This document shows, one piece after another, positions 34,178 through 44,480 of a stretch of 64,000 nucleotides of DNA (the first letter of the stretch is position 1; every line of letters starts with the position of its first letter). The notes below the pieces were generated by a model. It was not told the DNA's origin. It worked only from the letters and a program-made list of their open reading frames with translations, and did no database searches. The DNA comes from Anaerolineae bacterium (GTDB lineage: Bacteria; Chloroflexota; Anaerolineae; Aggregatilineales; UBA3940), in the NCBI GenBank assembly GCA_016926255.1, contig JAFGOY010000049.1, forward strand, positions 1-64,000, given 5' to 3'. Position numbers and translations under genes: made by a program.

Positions 34178-35045
34178 TGTTTCGATTGTCATAACCGCCT
34201 ACCGGGAAGCCTCGACAATTGGCCGGGCAATAGAGGCGCTGCTGGCCCAATCCACTGGGACAGAGATCCTCGTCGTCTGCCCGGACGACGAGACGGCATC
34301 GGCTGCTGCTACCTATGAAGGCGTCACGGTTCTGCGCGATCCGGGGCAGGGGAAACCGGCAGCGCTCAACCTTGCCTTGCAGCAGACCAGTGGATCGATC
34401 ATCATCATGACCGACGGCGACGTTTACGTCGGGCCGGAGGCGCTGGCGGCGCTGTTAGCCCCCTTCGACGATCCGGACACGGGCGCGGTCAGCGGCAGGC
34501 CGATCTCAACCAGCCCACGTGACACGATGCTGGGGTACTGGTCACATCTGCTGACCGACGCAGGTGCACACATCGAACGGACTGAACGGGATCAAAACGA
34601 ACAATTCCTGGTCTGCTCCGGGTATCTCTACGCGATCCGCACCGGGCTGATCGACAGGATTCCGGAGGATGCCCTGGCCGAAGATGCCGTCGTCTCGCAC
34701 CTGATCGGCCAGCAGGGGTATCGAATCCGTTACGCACCAGCGGCTGAGGTGTTTGTAAAGTATCCAGACACATACCGGGATTGGTTGAGCCAGAAGGTGC
34801 GCAGCGCAGGCGGATATGCCCAACCGGTAATCGCCAGTTCTCAACTGCGGATGCGAAGTTTCCGGCAAGAGGCAGCATCGGGCACCATGCGCGCCCTGAA
34901 ATATCCTGAGAATCTACAAGAGTTCATCTGGACGCTGGTACAGTTCCTGGCACGTTTGCATATGTGGCTGTTGATTTTCTGGCGGGTACGCATTCAAAAA
35001 ATGCCGCTGACGACATTATGGAAGCGGGTAGAAAGCACAAAGTAG
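34164..35045 (+). CDS. GT2 family glycosyltransferase
   Basis: This 293-aa protein has a GT-A fold with VSIVITAYREAS at the N terminus, a nucleotide-sugar loop LVVCPDDE, and the metal-binding TDGDVYVG motif (an unusual DGD variant of DxD). A later LAEDAVVSHLI segment resembles the ED catalytic region of processive-type GT2 enzymes. One hydrophobic helix lies near residue 265. The gene overlaps the reductase gene, so the two are translated together. Acceptor unknown. Confidence 0.85.
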   Translation: MTPPSVSIVITAYREASTIGRAIEALLAQSTGTEILVVCPDDETASAAATYEGVTVLRDPGQGKPAALNLALQQTSGSIIIMTDGDVYVGPEALAALLAPFDDPDTGAVSGRPISTSPRDTMLGYWSHLLTDAGAHIERTERDQNEQFLVCSGYLYAIRTGLIDRIPEDALAEDAVVSHLIGQQGYRIRYAPAAEVFVKYPDTYRDWLSQKVRSAGGYAQPVIASSQLRMRSFRQEAASGTMRALKYPENLQEFIWTLVQFLARLHMWLLIFWRVRIQKMPLTTLWKRVESTK

Positions 35046-35058
35046 AGGAAGGATTGGC

Positions 35059-36081
35059 ATGATCCGAGTCTTGGTCACCGGAAGCACCGGCGGAGTTGGG
35101 GCAAACTTGGTAGCAGCACTCAACAAACGCGGAGTCGATGTGATCGGGCTGCGGCGCAAGAGTTCGCCAGGCGATGCCGTCGACGATTTACAGATGACGC
35201 CGGTAACAGGTGATATTCTCGATCCGGATTCGCTGCGGCGGGCAATGGACGGCGTCGACTGGGTGTTTCACGTCGCCGCCATCTCTGACGACTGGAATTA
35301 CCCGGTCGAGCAGTTATACCAGGTGAACGTCGATGGAACCCGAAACGTATTACAGGTAGCACTCGAAGCAGGCGTCAAACGCTTTGTATATACCAGTTCG
35401 ACGGCAGCGTTAGGCGTTCCCCCGGTGAAGCGCGAACCTATCGACGAGACGGCGCAGTTCAACATTCCACCTGAGGACTGGCACTACGGATACAGCAAAC
35501 ACCTGGCCGAACAGGTCGTACAGGAATATGTCGACAAAGGACTTCATGCGACCATTGTACTGCCCGCCGCCGTGATGGGGCCCAGGGATTTGAAATTCAT
35601 CTCCGGGCAGTTGATCGCCCGCGTGATCAAGCAGCCAATCCAACCTTTCCCAAATGGTGGCTTGAATTTCATCGACTCGCGTGACGCGGCTGCGGGCCAT
35701 ATCGCTGCTGCGGAAAAAGGCAGAGTGGGCGAACGGTACATCCTGGCCGGGCACGACATGACACATATCGAGGCCGTAAAGCGGATCGGGAAAGTGCTGG
35801 GCATCCCGGTCAGAACGGTGACCATCCCCCAGTTTGTGATCCCACCCCTGGGCAAGGTCATCAATATATTGCACCGGTTAAGGGTCAATATCCCCATAGA
35901 ACGTGGACGAATTCTAATTAGCCGCGAATACCTGTATTATGATAACAGCAAGGCCGTGCGGGAACTTGGCTTGCAAGTCCGCCCGTTTTCAGAGAGCGTC
36001 TATGATGCGTATCGCTGGTACGTCGAACACAACTACTTCGAACGTTGGCAGATTCCCGCTCACGCGCTACCCTCTATTTAG
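35059..36081 (+). CDS. NAD-dependent epimerase/dehydratase (extended SDR)
   Basis: This 340-aa protein has a Rossmann N-terminal VTGSTGGVGANLV motif, TSSTAALG, and catalytic YGYSK (Tyr-x-x-x-Lys). The pattern resembles dihydroflavonol-reductase/3-beta-hydroxysteroid-dehydrogenase-like SDRs found in isoprenoid or sugar pathways. The GAGGAAGG site lies 7 nt upstream of ATG. It follows the glycosyltransferase after 13 nt and probably shares its operon with the FAD reductase. Confidence 0.88.
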   Translation: MIRVLVTGSTGGVGANLVAALNKRGVDVIGLRRKSSPGDAVDDLQMTPVTGDILDPDSLRRAMDGVDWVFHVAAISDDWNYPVEQLYQVNVDGTRNVLQVALEAGVKRFVYTSSTAALGVPPVKREPIDETAQFNIPPEDWHYGYSKHLAEQVVQEYVDKGLHATIVLPAAVMGPRDLKFISGQLIARVIKQPIQPFPNGGLNFIDSRDAAAGHIAAAEKGRVGERYILAGHDMTHIEAVKRIGKVLGIPVRTVTIPQFVIPPLGKVINILHRLRVNIPIERGRILISREYLYYDNSKAVRELGLQVRPFSESVYDAYRWYVEHNYFERWQIPAHALPSI

Positions 36082-36136
36082 GATACTTATCCTGTACGGG
36101 CTGGTTGACTGTTTGTAGATGAAGGGAGAACAACTC

Positions 36137-36565
36137 ATGGCAGAAGAACCACGTTTTGATATGCCAGCTATCTTTCGAGCATTGGCCATTATCGTCGGAG
36201 TGACCGGCCTGTTCGGATTCCTGGTACCGGCTGTTGTGACCATGGCTTTCAATCCCGGACCAACCGGGCCAGCGGCGGGAAACGAGATTTTTCGCTGGGC
36301 ATTCTGGGCGATTGCCTGGGCGCTAACAATCTGGCAGGGATCGGTGATGCTGCGCCGCGTTCACGATGCCATCATCGATGATATGATCCTGACCGCGGCC
36401 ATCGCTGCCGTCTTGCTGTTGATTGTCAAGTTCATCATGTCGCTGGTATACGTTCCGGTAAACAAAGAAGGTGAACTGCTGCCATTGATTTCGACAATCG
36501 ACGCAGGGGGAGCGCTGCTCCTGATCGTCGTCGCCGTGATCGGCTCCCGCGCCAATCGATTCTAA
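36137..36565 (+). CDS. Small multi-pass membrane protein
   Basis: This 142-aa protein is predicted to have four membrane helices at about 12-35, 50-70, 84-108 and 118-136. I do not recognise a family. The ATG at 36137 has GAAGGGAG 8 nt upstream; an earlier ATG at 36119 lacks a site. A strong hairpin terminator follows directly. Confidence 0.78.
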   Translation: MAEEPRFDMPAIFRALAIIVGVTGLFGFLVPAVVTMAFNPGPTGPAAGNEIFRWAFWAIAWALTIWQGSVMLRRVHDAIIDDMILTAAIAAVLLLIVKFIMSLVYVPVNKEGELLPLISTIDAGGALLLIVVAVIGSRANRF

Positions 36566-36570
36566 TCAAA

Positions 36571-36602
36571 AAGGCACGGATGAGTTTTTCTTTCCGTGCC
36601 TT
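36571..36602. terminator. Bidirectional rho-independent terminator
   Basis: AAGGCACGG and CCGTGCCTT form a 9-bp stem with a 14-nt loop. An A-rich stretch precedes it. It lies between convergent genes ending at 36565 and 36623. The A run before it serves as the T tail for the minus-strand gene. Confidence 0.8.
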
Positions 36603-36622
36603 CTACCCAAATCTAAACTGGA

Positions 36623-37216
36623 TTATTCCTTTGCCGCCGCGTCTTCCTTTTTGTTGCCATCCTGTCCGGCTTTGTCTGCTTCTACCTGAACCTGCTTTTT
36701 CTCGGCAGCTGGTTTCTCGGCAGCTGGCTTCTCAGCAGGTGGCTTCTCAAAGGAGGGCTTCTCCGGAGAAGAAACCTTTTCCGGCTCTTTGGGAAGTTTG
36801 GCAGAAGGAGCTTCTTCACCCGCTTTTGATTCTTCCTTAGCCGGGCTTTTGGTCAAAGCACTGCTGACAATCACCACCATCTGGCCGATGTCCAGTTCCC
36901 CTTTATTGAGCACACCCACCACTGGCCAGTCTTCCAGCTTTTCCTGATCAGATTCCTCAAGCACTTTAGCCGTCGCGACTAAAACACGAAGGGGCTTATT
37001 CTGCATTTCCTGGCGAAGCCTAGAGAGCAGACCAAACCCATCAAGGTTTGGCATCATCAGATCAAGCAGAACCAGATCGGGTATGTCACCCTTCAGCTTA
37101 TCAATTGCTTCCAGGCCATCTTTAGCTGTATCGGTGACATGCCCTGCCATTTTCAGGGTGATGTTGAATAATTCTCGGACATCAGGTTCGTCATCCACAA
37201 CCAGGATACGCGCCAC
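36623..37216 (-). CDS. Response-regulator receiver protein with Lys/Pro/Glu-rich tail
   Basis: This 197-aa protein has a receiver domain in residues 1-120 with Asp8, Asp9, phosphoacceptor Asp52 and Lys105 all present. The C-terminal 75 residues are low complexity, with repeated EKPPAEKPAAEKPAAEK units and a lysine-rich end. There is no output DNA-binding or enzymatic domain. The start is GTG, with GAGG about 9 nt upstream. It lies 190 nt downstream of another receiver protein on the same strand. The tail may act as a flexible linker or binding region. Confidence 0.87.
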   Translation of the reverse strand: MARILVVDDEPDVRELFNITLKMAGHVTDTAKDGLEAIDKLKGDIPDLVLLDLMMPNLDGFGLLSRLRQEMQNKPLRVLVATAKVLEESDQEKLEDWPVVGVLNKGELDIGQMVVIVSSALTKSPAKEESKAGEEAPSAKLPKEPEKVSSPEKPSFEKPPAEKPAAEKPAAEKKQVQVEADKAGQDGNKKEDAAAKE

Positions 37217-37406
37217 TATGAAATACCTCGTATATTGGGTTAATTAGAGCAAATATAATCTAACAACCGAAAAAACGCTACTGAATCAAAATAGTAAACG
37301 GCTGTCAGTTTGTGAACGTAATGAGGGAAAAACAATCTCAGGCCAGCAGGATAACCATCATTAGTTCTTGCTGCCCAACGACTCGTAAGTACAGTGGGCA
37401 CTCAAC

Positions 37407-38516
37407 TCAATCGATCTCCGTGTCTTCGGGAATTAACCCTAACTCAACTGCTTCATCGAGAGATAAAGCATCATCGCTAACTTTTGTCTCAATCGATCCG
37501 GCCTCTTCCCAGAATGCATCCAGGTTCCCCAGGTCCTTTTCCAGGTCACTTTCCAGGCTATCCAGGTCAAGGTCAAGTTCTGCAATAGTCTCGTCGCTTT
37601 CCGCTAACACAAGGTCTTCAAGCGCTTCTGTCTCGGACGCCTCGATGACGGCTTCTGGAACATTCGGGGGTTCCTCGCTTATCAGCGGCTCTTCCTCCGT
37701 TGACGTTTCAGCGATGAGCTCTTGAAGTTTCAGTATGGCCGGTTTGCCATAGCGAAGCACCGGCCCCATTTGTTTTTGACTCCCCCCAGGGAAAACAATT
37801 GTAACAAAGAATCTGGTCCCAACCGAAAGCGTGTAGACATCGTACCAGTTGCTTTCATAGTAATGGACAGCCGCCGCGGTTTTATCGCCGATATGCGTCG
37901 AAATACCGGATATGGTCGCATAATTGTTCGCTAGCAGCACCGCCAGTTCATCAAATCGCGGTAAATCATCTACCGCTCCTTCGCGAAGGAGAACTTTACC
38001 ATTCCGGCTGATAAAAGCAACACCGCGCGAGCCGAGTTCACCATGCAGCTTCTCAAGTCCCCTGGCAACTGCCGCTTCGTTAAATTCAGGAATAGCATCG
38101 ACCAATACCGTCGAAACAGCCTGCTCTTCGACAGCCGCTTCACCATGAATAGCTACCGTCACCGATTCGACAAACGCCCCGGTGTCAATCGGCTTCTCGA
38201 AAATCTTGTAGACTTCCAAGCCCTTCAGCTCTTGTCTGACCTCGTCAAGCGGATAACCGGTGATAAGAATGGCCTTCATTTCAGGCTTCATCTTAGCAAT
38301 ACGCCTGATAAGTTCCGTCCCATTCATGCCGGGCAGTCGATAATCCGTCACGATAACATCAAAACCGCGTTCGAGTTCAAGCAGAGCTTCTTCTCCGGAG
38401 GGAACATCGACAACATAATAGCCACGATTCGACAGCTCAAGTGCAGTCCGAAGCACACGAGCCACTTCGCGTTGATCATCGACAACCAGTATTCGCGCTT
38501 CACGATCCAGACTCAT
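37407..38516 (-). CDS. Receiver domain fused to a roadblock/LC7-like domain
   Basis: This 369-aa protein has an N-terminal receiver domain (about 8-125) with Asp13, Asp14, Asp58, Thr86 and Lys108. The middle (about 140-265) has the pattern of a roadblock/LC7 domain, with GVAFISRNGKVLLREG and a later VGTRFFVTIVFPGG strand. An acidic tail rich in Glu, Asp and Leu (about 270-369) follows. Roadblock domains often bind small GTPases such as MglA. No histidine kinase or GTPase gene is nearby. The ATG at 38516 has AGGA 6 nt upstream. Confidence 0.83.
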   Translation of the reverse strand: MSLDREARILVVDDQREVARVLRTALELSNRGYYVVDVPSGEEALLELERGFDVIVTDYRLPGMNGTELIRRIAKMKPEMKAILITGYPLDEVRQELKGLEVYKIFEKPIDTGAFVESVTVAIHGEAAVEEQAVSTVLVDAIPEFNEAAVARGLEKLHGELGSRGVAFISRNGKVLLREGAVDDLPRFDELAVLLANNYATISGISTHIGDKTAAAVHYYESNWYDVYTLSVGTRFFVTIVFPGGSQKQMGPVLRYGKPAILKLQELIAETSTEEEPLISEEPPNVPEAVIEASETEALEDLVLAESDETIAELDLDLDSLESDLEKDLGNLDAFWEEAGSIETKVSDDALSLDEAVELGLIPEDTEID

Positions 38517-38624
38517 GGGTTTTCCTGCCATCAATTACCTGTATCGAGCAGAAATGATGCTTTCCTCGAAGCCATTATACTCGATATTAACCTCGTATGG
38601 AATCTTTGAAGCGTGGATAATAAA

Positions 38625-38664
38625 AAATACAGGGAGCGACTGGATACAATCGCTCCCTGTATTT
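38625..38664 (-). terminator. Strong terminator, also copy 1 of a repeated element
   Basis: AAATACAGGGAGCGA and TCGCTCCCTGTATTT form a perfect 15-bp stem with a 10-nt loop. On the minus strand it is followed by a T run, so it terminates the LysM protein gene. A related copy lies at 49843-49877, sharing ACAGGGAGC, GCTCCCTGT and the flanking GATTCACTT. Confidence 0.88.
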
Positions 38665-38690
38665 GATTCACTTATAGGGTCAAACCGGTG

Positions 38691-40157
38691 CTATATGGTC
38701 TGGCGCTGGATGACAAAGTAGTAGATAGCGACGCCGATTCCGCCAAGCACAATAATGACACCAAGAGCGCCTAACAACGCCACTAACCACCCGGGCATAC
38801 CGTCGCCGTCACCCCCATCGCCAGTGTCAGCCGCAGCGCCACCTTCAAGAGGCAAGGCCCCGAACTCGCGACTCTGAATTGAGCCAGCACCGACATCCAC
38901 CGTCCAGCTTTGTTCTGTGGTCGGCTGGAAAGTATCCCCCGTCCATGAAACGATATAGGTTCCAGGAGTGAGGTCGGCAAAGCAGTACGGCTCGCTGATT
39001 GCGTCAGTGGTGTAGCGCCCCACAACCTGGGTTCCATCACTGAGCGTGAATGTGATCCCGGCGACTTTAGCTTCGTCGGCTTCACGAAGGCCATTCGAAT
39101 TGCCATCATCGTAACTCATCACGCATACGGTGCCGTTCCCTGCCGAGTCGGCTGGGAGAGGTTCTGCTTCCTCAGCCTGTGGCGGTGCCTCTGCTTCGGC
39201 TGGCGCTTCCTCAGCCGGTTCCTCCACTGCCGCTTCCTCAGCTGGTTCCTCCACTGTAGGGGCTTCCGCTGCAGGCTGTTCACCCCCTTCCCGGATAACC
39301 AACTGCACGCCGAGAACCGCAAAATCTGAGGTCAAGCCATTCAAGCGTTTGATTTCTTCAATGGTGGTGCCATACTGCCAGGCAATCTGCGACAGGGTAT
39401 CACCGACCTGAACGGTGTGGACAAGACGACCGGTCGCATCGGGAGTTGCTAACACGTATGGCCCACTCGACTGTACCGGTGCTGCGGCGGAGGACTGGGT
39501 AGGTTCTTCAGTAGCCTCAGGTGCGCTCACTTTGTACATTTTGCCATCATCCCAATAGGCAAAGTTCCATGCCACACAAGCATCGGGGCGGTTGCGCAAC
39601 CAGACCGTTACCTGGTTTCCGGCTGCCTTAGCCGTAACTGAGAACTGCTGCCAGGAATCCACCGCTGATTTCGCATCCGACCATACAATAGAGGATGAGT
39701 GCGGACTGACTCCACCCTGGGGGTCAATGCCGATCATCATCTGGGTGGTTGACGAACTCGCGCCATCAGGGCTGGCACCAGATATGGCGTACCCATACAT
39801 GGTAAACTCATACCACTTGCCTGATTCGACTTTAACCGCCTGCCATAACCCGGCATTGTGGCTGGCATAGGAAGTATAGTACCGGACAAACGTCGGCCCG
39901 GTTTTCGCCGAGCCATCGGTGGTTACTTCGAATGTGGGAGTAGAGTTGAAACACTCATTAGTAACAGGCTGATCCCACCATATCGACCAACCAGTTGGAG
40001 CTTCGAGCTTTGCATCTCCATCGTGCAGATAACTGCCACCCTCAAAACTCGGGTGGGTCAGAAGCTGATCCTGTGCAAGAACCGGCGTAGCAAGGATGGC
40101 CAGCGTGATGAATATGAAACCTAACGTCACCACTCGCGATAATCTAGCTGTTGTCAT
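38691..40157 (-). CDS. Secreted LysM-domain cell-surface protein
   Basis: This 488-aa protein has a signal peptide (1-28), then a beta-rich domain (about 30-215) resembling carbohydrate-binding modules. A LysM domain follows (about 245-290, with VQVGDTLSQIAWQYG), then an Ala/Glu/Pro repeat linker. An SdrD/Cna-B-like domain (about 345-440) contains DDGNSNGLREADEAKVAG, a typical calcium-loop-like motif. A single membrane helix near the C terminus (about 458-482) anchors it. It is probably held on the membrane with domains reaching the wall or envelope. Function unknown. Confidence 0.85.
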   Translation of the reverse strand: MTTARLSRVVTLGFIFITLAILATPVLAQDQLLTHPSFEGGSYLHDGDAKLEAPTGWSIWWDQPVTNECFNSTPTFEVTTDGSAKTGPTFVRYYTSYASHNAGLWQAVKVESGKWYEFTMYGYAISGASPDGASSSTTQMMIGIDPQGGVSPHSSSIVWSDAKSAVDSWQQFSVTAKAAGNQVTVWLRNRPDACVAWNFAYWDDGKMYKVSAPEATEEPTQSSAAAPVQSSGPYVLATPDATGRLVHTVQVGDTLSQIAWQYGTTIEEIKRLNGLTSDFAVLGVQLVIREGGEQPAAEAPTVEEPAEEAAVEEPAEEAPAEAEAPPQAEEAEPLPADSAGNGTVCVMSYDDGNSNGLREADEAKVAGITFTLSDGTQVVGRYTTDAISEPYCFADLTPGTYIVSWTGDTFQPTTEQSWTVDVGAGSIQSREFGALPLEGGAAADTGDGGDGDGMPGWLVALLGALGVIIVLGGIGVAIYYFVIQRQTI

Positions 40158-40483
40158 GGATGACCCCTCTCTATTGCATTCTGGTCATCGGCCTTGCCGA
40201 CGATAAGGATAAAGCAGTAATCGACGATGCTGTTATCGCCAACTTGACCAATCCAAAAAATAATAACGCTTACTGGCGTAGCTGACAAAGACAAATTGTA
40301 CGCACAACAACGAAAGTATGCGAATAAATTTCTCTTTTCTCTCGCTTTTTGTGAGAAGGGAAAGTTAGTGACAGCCTGACGCCATTCAGAGAAACATAAC
40401 TCAACCGGAGGATTCTTGGCTCAACAAAAAAGCCCTCCGAACACCGTCGCGGGCTTCTTGAGTTTTGAGTGCGGATAACATCA
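40158..40483 (-). promoter_or_regulatory. Region upstream of the LysM gene with candidate promoter
   Basis: This 326-nt gap has no gene. On the minus strand TTCGCA (40319-40324) and TACAAT (40295-40300) form a -35/-10 pair with an 18-bp spacer; the -10 matches five of six consensus positions. This would give a leader of about 130 nt for the LysM protein gene. The part from 40420 holds the rsfS terminator. Much of the sequence is AT-rich. Confidence 0.5.
40420..40462 (-). terminator. Rho-independent terminator of rsfS
   Basis: Inner stem AAGCCC/GGGCTT with outer CTCAA/TTGAG is followed by a T6 run when read on the minus strand. It lies 22 nt after the rsfS stop. Confidence 0.8.
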
Positions 40484-40852
40484 TTATTGCATTTTCAACA
40501 TGACGCTTGCCCCATTCTCAGCCCAGAAACCTTCCAGATTATAGTAATGTCGTATCTCTGGTGCAAAAGCATGGATCACCACGTCAACATAGTCAATGAG
40601 CACCCACCCGGTCTTCGCATCACCTTCTATTGACCGGGGATCGATCTGGTGTTCTTTTTTAATTTCCTCGTCAATGCCATCGACGATGGCCTTTAATTGA
40701 CGCTCGCTGCCCCCGCTGCAAATAATAAAATAGTCGGCGATTATCGTTTGCTCACGGATATCGAGAAGGACAATATCCTCCCCTTTTTTATCAGCGATCA
40801 GGTTAACGATCTCGCGTGATAGCTTGAAACTGTCTAAAGTCTTAACGGCCAT
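40484..40852 (-). CDS. rsfS: Ribosomal silencing factor RsfS (Iojap family)
   Basis: This 122-aa protein binds ribosomal protein uL14 and blocks joining of the ribosomal subunits when nutrients are low. Family features are the DIVLLDIREQTIIADYFI stretch, CSGGSERQLKAI, and GWVLIDYVDVVIHAF. Length is normal. AGGTG lies only 3 nt upstream of the ATG. It appears to be a single-gene unit ending in a strong terminator; the usual neighbour nadD is not here. Confidence 0.95.
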   Translation of the reverse strand: MAVKTLDSFKLSREIVNLIADKKGEDIVLLDIREQTIIADYFIICSGGSERQLKAIVDGIDEEIKKEHQIDPRSIEGDAKTGWVLIDYVDVVIHAFAPEIRHYYNLEGFWAENGASVMLKMQ

Positions 40853-40998
40853 TTCACCTCATTTTAACCGATACCTCTTACAATTTTAGCACGACCGGCA
40901 GATAAGCCACAACTACCAACCATTTCGTCAACAGTTCCTTTTCTGGTCACCGTCCCTGATCGTGGGGTCTAATATGGGCGATATCTAAGGAGGAGCGC

Positions 40999-42030
40999 AT
41001 GCAAACGGTTCGACTGGCTTTGATCGGCTTTGGCAATGTTGGGCAGGGGCTGACTGAAATCATCGCGGAGAAAAATGATAACTTCGCCAAACAGTTTGGC
41101 CTGAAGTTCCAGATCGTCGCAGTCAGCGACATTTACTGGGGAAGCGTTTGCGATCCCGATGGGCTGGACCCCGATCAGCTTCTCGGCGCGGTTCAAAAAG
41201 GCGAGAAGCTGGCAACGATCCCGGCAGCAGAATACGGCTGGGATGCGAATACCACTATCGAAAAGTCCGGTGCCGATGCGCTGGCCGAGGTCAGCTTCAC
41301 CGACCTGAAAACCGGTGAGCCTGCGGCGAGTTTTATTCGCACGGCGCTCAAACAGGGAATGAACGTGGTTACCTCGAACAAGGGGCCAATCGCTCTGCAT
41401 TACCCGGAATTGAGTCGGTTGGCTGCTGAGAGCGGCGTTCAGATCGGTTTTGAAGGCACCGTGATGAGCGGCACGCCTGTTTTGCGCATGGGGAGCGACA
41501 TCCTGAAGGCAGCAGGCGTCAATCGCATCCAGGGTATACTTAATGGCACCACGAACTATATTCTCTCGCGGATGGAAGATGGCGCATCTTATGCTGATGC
41601 TTTGGCCGAAGCCCAGGAAAAGGGATATGCCGAAGCCGATCCGACCGGTGACGTGGAAGGTTTCGACGCAGCCGGGAAGGTGGTGATCCTGAGCAACCTA
41701 CTGATGGGCACCGAAATCGGCATGGATGACGTCGAACGATCCGGGATCACCAACTTGACTTCTGAAGACATCCGTAATGCAAAAATCGACGACCGGCGCT
41801 GGAAGTTGATCGGAGCTGTCGAGAAAGACGGGGATAAGGTCACCGCCAGCGTGCAACCAATACCACTGCCGATGAGCCACCCACTGGCGACCATCGGAGG
41901 GGCAACCAACGCGGTCACGTTCAGCACCGATCTGCTTGGCGATATCACACTGGCCGGGCCGGGCGCAGGCCGACAGGAAACAGGCTACGCACTGATCTCC
42001 GACCTGATCGCCATCTACAACAAGTCGTGA
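40999..42030 (+). CDS. hom: Homoserine dehydrogenase
   Basis: This 343-aa NAD(P)-dependent enzyme reduces aspartate semialdehyde to homoserine. The N terminus has LIGFGNVGQGL, the middle VTSNKGPIALHY with the catalytic-site lysine, and GILNGTTNYILSRM followed by GYAEADPTGDVEGFDAAGK, all typical. It is short and lacks the C-terminal ACT domain, so feedback control by threonine is not expected through that route. GGAGG lies 5 nt upstream of the ATG. Threonine synthase is encoded at 14574-15830. Confidence 0.95.
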   Translation: MQTVRLALIGFGNVGQGLTEIIAEKNDNFAKQFGLKFQIVAVSDIYWGSVCDPDGLDPDQLLGAVQKGEKLATIPAAEYGWDANTTIEKSGADALAEVSFTDLKTGEPAASFIRTALKQGMNVVTSNKGPIALHYPELSRLAAESGVQIGFEGTVMSGTPVLRMGSDILKAAGVNRIQGILNGTTNYILSRMEDGASYADALAEAQEKGYAEADPTGDVEGFDAAGKVVILSNLLMGTEIGMDDVERSGITNLTSEDIRNAKIDDRRWKLIGAVEKDGDKVTASVQPIPLPMSHPLATIGGATNAVTFSTDLLGDITLAGPGAGRQETGYALISDLIAIYNKS

Positions 42031-42034
42031 AACA

Positions 42035-42062
42035 CGAGCGCCCCGACAATCCGGGGCGCTCG
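42035..42062. terminator. GC-rich hairpin between convergent genes
   Basis: CGAGCGCCCCG and CGGGGCGCTCG form an 11-bp stem with a 6-nt loop, 4 nt after the hom stop and 22 nt before the end of the glucosidase gene. No T run follows on either strand, so termination strength is uncertain. Confidence 0.6.
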
Positions 42063-42084
42063 AATATCACTGGCGTACTGGCTG

Positions 42085-43469
<1,385 letters not shown>

Positions 43470-43565
43470 TCAAAGTGTCTTCTGTTTTTCACACAATTGC
43501 TTATTTTCACATAAAATAACTATCGATCTACTCTATGACACGATGATACCATCTCGGGCAACCTT

Positions 43566-44480
43566 ATGAGTAAATTACACTGGGTGGCGCTCATTTCATC
43601 AGCACGCATCGGTGGAACACTGGCTACCCGGTTATTGAAATACTTCGGAAGCCTGGAAGCGGTCTTCACCGCCGACGCCGTCGATCTGATGCAGGTTCAA
43701 GGCATCGGGCAGAATACCGCTAATGCGATAATGCGGGCTGACCTTACATCGGTTCAGGATATGCTTGAACGCCTGACCAGAGCCGGTATCGAAGCAGTTA
43801 CCTGGGAAGAACCGATCTACCCACAAAACCTGTTATGCATCCCCGACGCGCCGCCGGTGCTTTTTGTCCGGGGAGAACTTCGCCGGGAAGATGCAAGAGC
43901 CATCGCCATCGTTGGCACTCGACAACCGGTACAGGAAGCGTTGATGCTGGCCGAGCATCTTGCCTTCGAACTGGCTCAACGCGGCTGGATCATCGTCAGC
44001 GGGATGGCTATCGGCATTGACACCGCCGCCCATTCCGGGGCGCTGAAAGCCGCTGGCCGGACGCTGGCGGTGCTTGGTTCGGGTATCCAGAATATCTATC
44101 CAAGAAGAAACAGATCACTCGCCGAATTGATTGTTGGTAGTGGAGCGCTGCTGTCGGAAGTGCTTCCCGATGCACCGGTCAGCCGACAGGGTTTGATCGC
44201 CCGCAACCGGATCACCAGCGGGTTGAGCCGCGCCGTTTTTGTCATTCAATCAACCGAGGACAGCGGCAGCATTAACACCGCGCGAAGGGCCAGGAAACAA
44301 GGACGCACCCTGTACGCGCTCGACGATGGCACCCCATCCCATGATCAACTGCTGGCAATAAACGCCACTGCGCTTCAAGCCGGGCAAATTGACTGGGACA
44401 ATCTCTCCAACGAGTTAGACAGACGCGAAGTTAAACCGGTGGAGAACCACACCGACGGCTCACAGCCCAGGCTGTTATAA
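43566..44480 (+). CDS. DprA/Smf-family DNA-processing protein, short form
   Basis: This 304-aa protein has a helix-hairpin-helix-like N-terminal part (QVQGIGQNTANAIM) and a Rossmann-like DprA core. Core motifs are IAIVGTRQP, IIVSGMAIGIDTAAHSGAL, LAVLGSGIQNIYP and IARNRITSGLS. The C-terminal winged-helix (DprA-WH) domain found in the second copy is absent. DprA proteins load RecA on incoming single-stranded DNA in transformation. Its 3' end overlaps the convergent PIG-L gene by 6 nt. No clear ribosome binding site precedes the ATG. Confidence 0.88.
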   Translation: MSKLHWVALISSARIGGTLATRLLKYFGSLEAVFTADAVDLMQVQGIGQNTANAIMRADLTSVQDMLERLTRAGIEAVTWEEPIYPQNLLCIPDAPPVLFVRGELRREDARAIAIVGTRQPVQEALMLAEHLAFELAQRGWIIVSGMAIGIDTAAHSGALKAAGRTLAVLGSGIQNIYPRRNRSLAELIVGSGALLSEVLPDAPVSRQGLIARNRITSGLSRAVFVIQSTEDSGSINTARRARKQGRTLYALDDGTPSHDQLLAINATALQAGQIDWDNLSNELDRREVKPVENHTDGSQPRLL

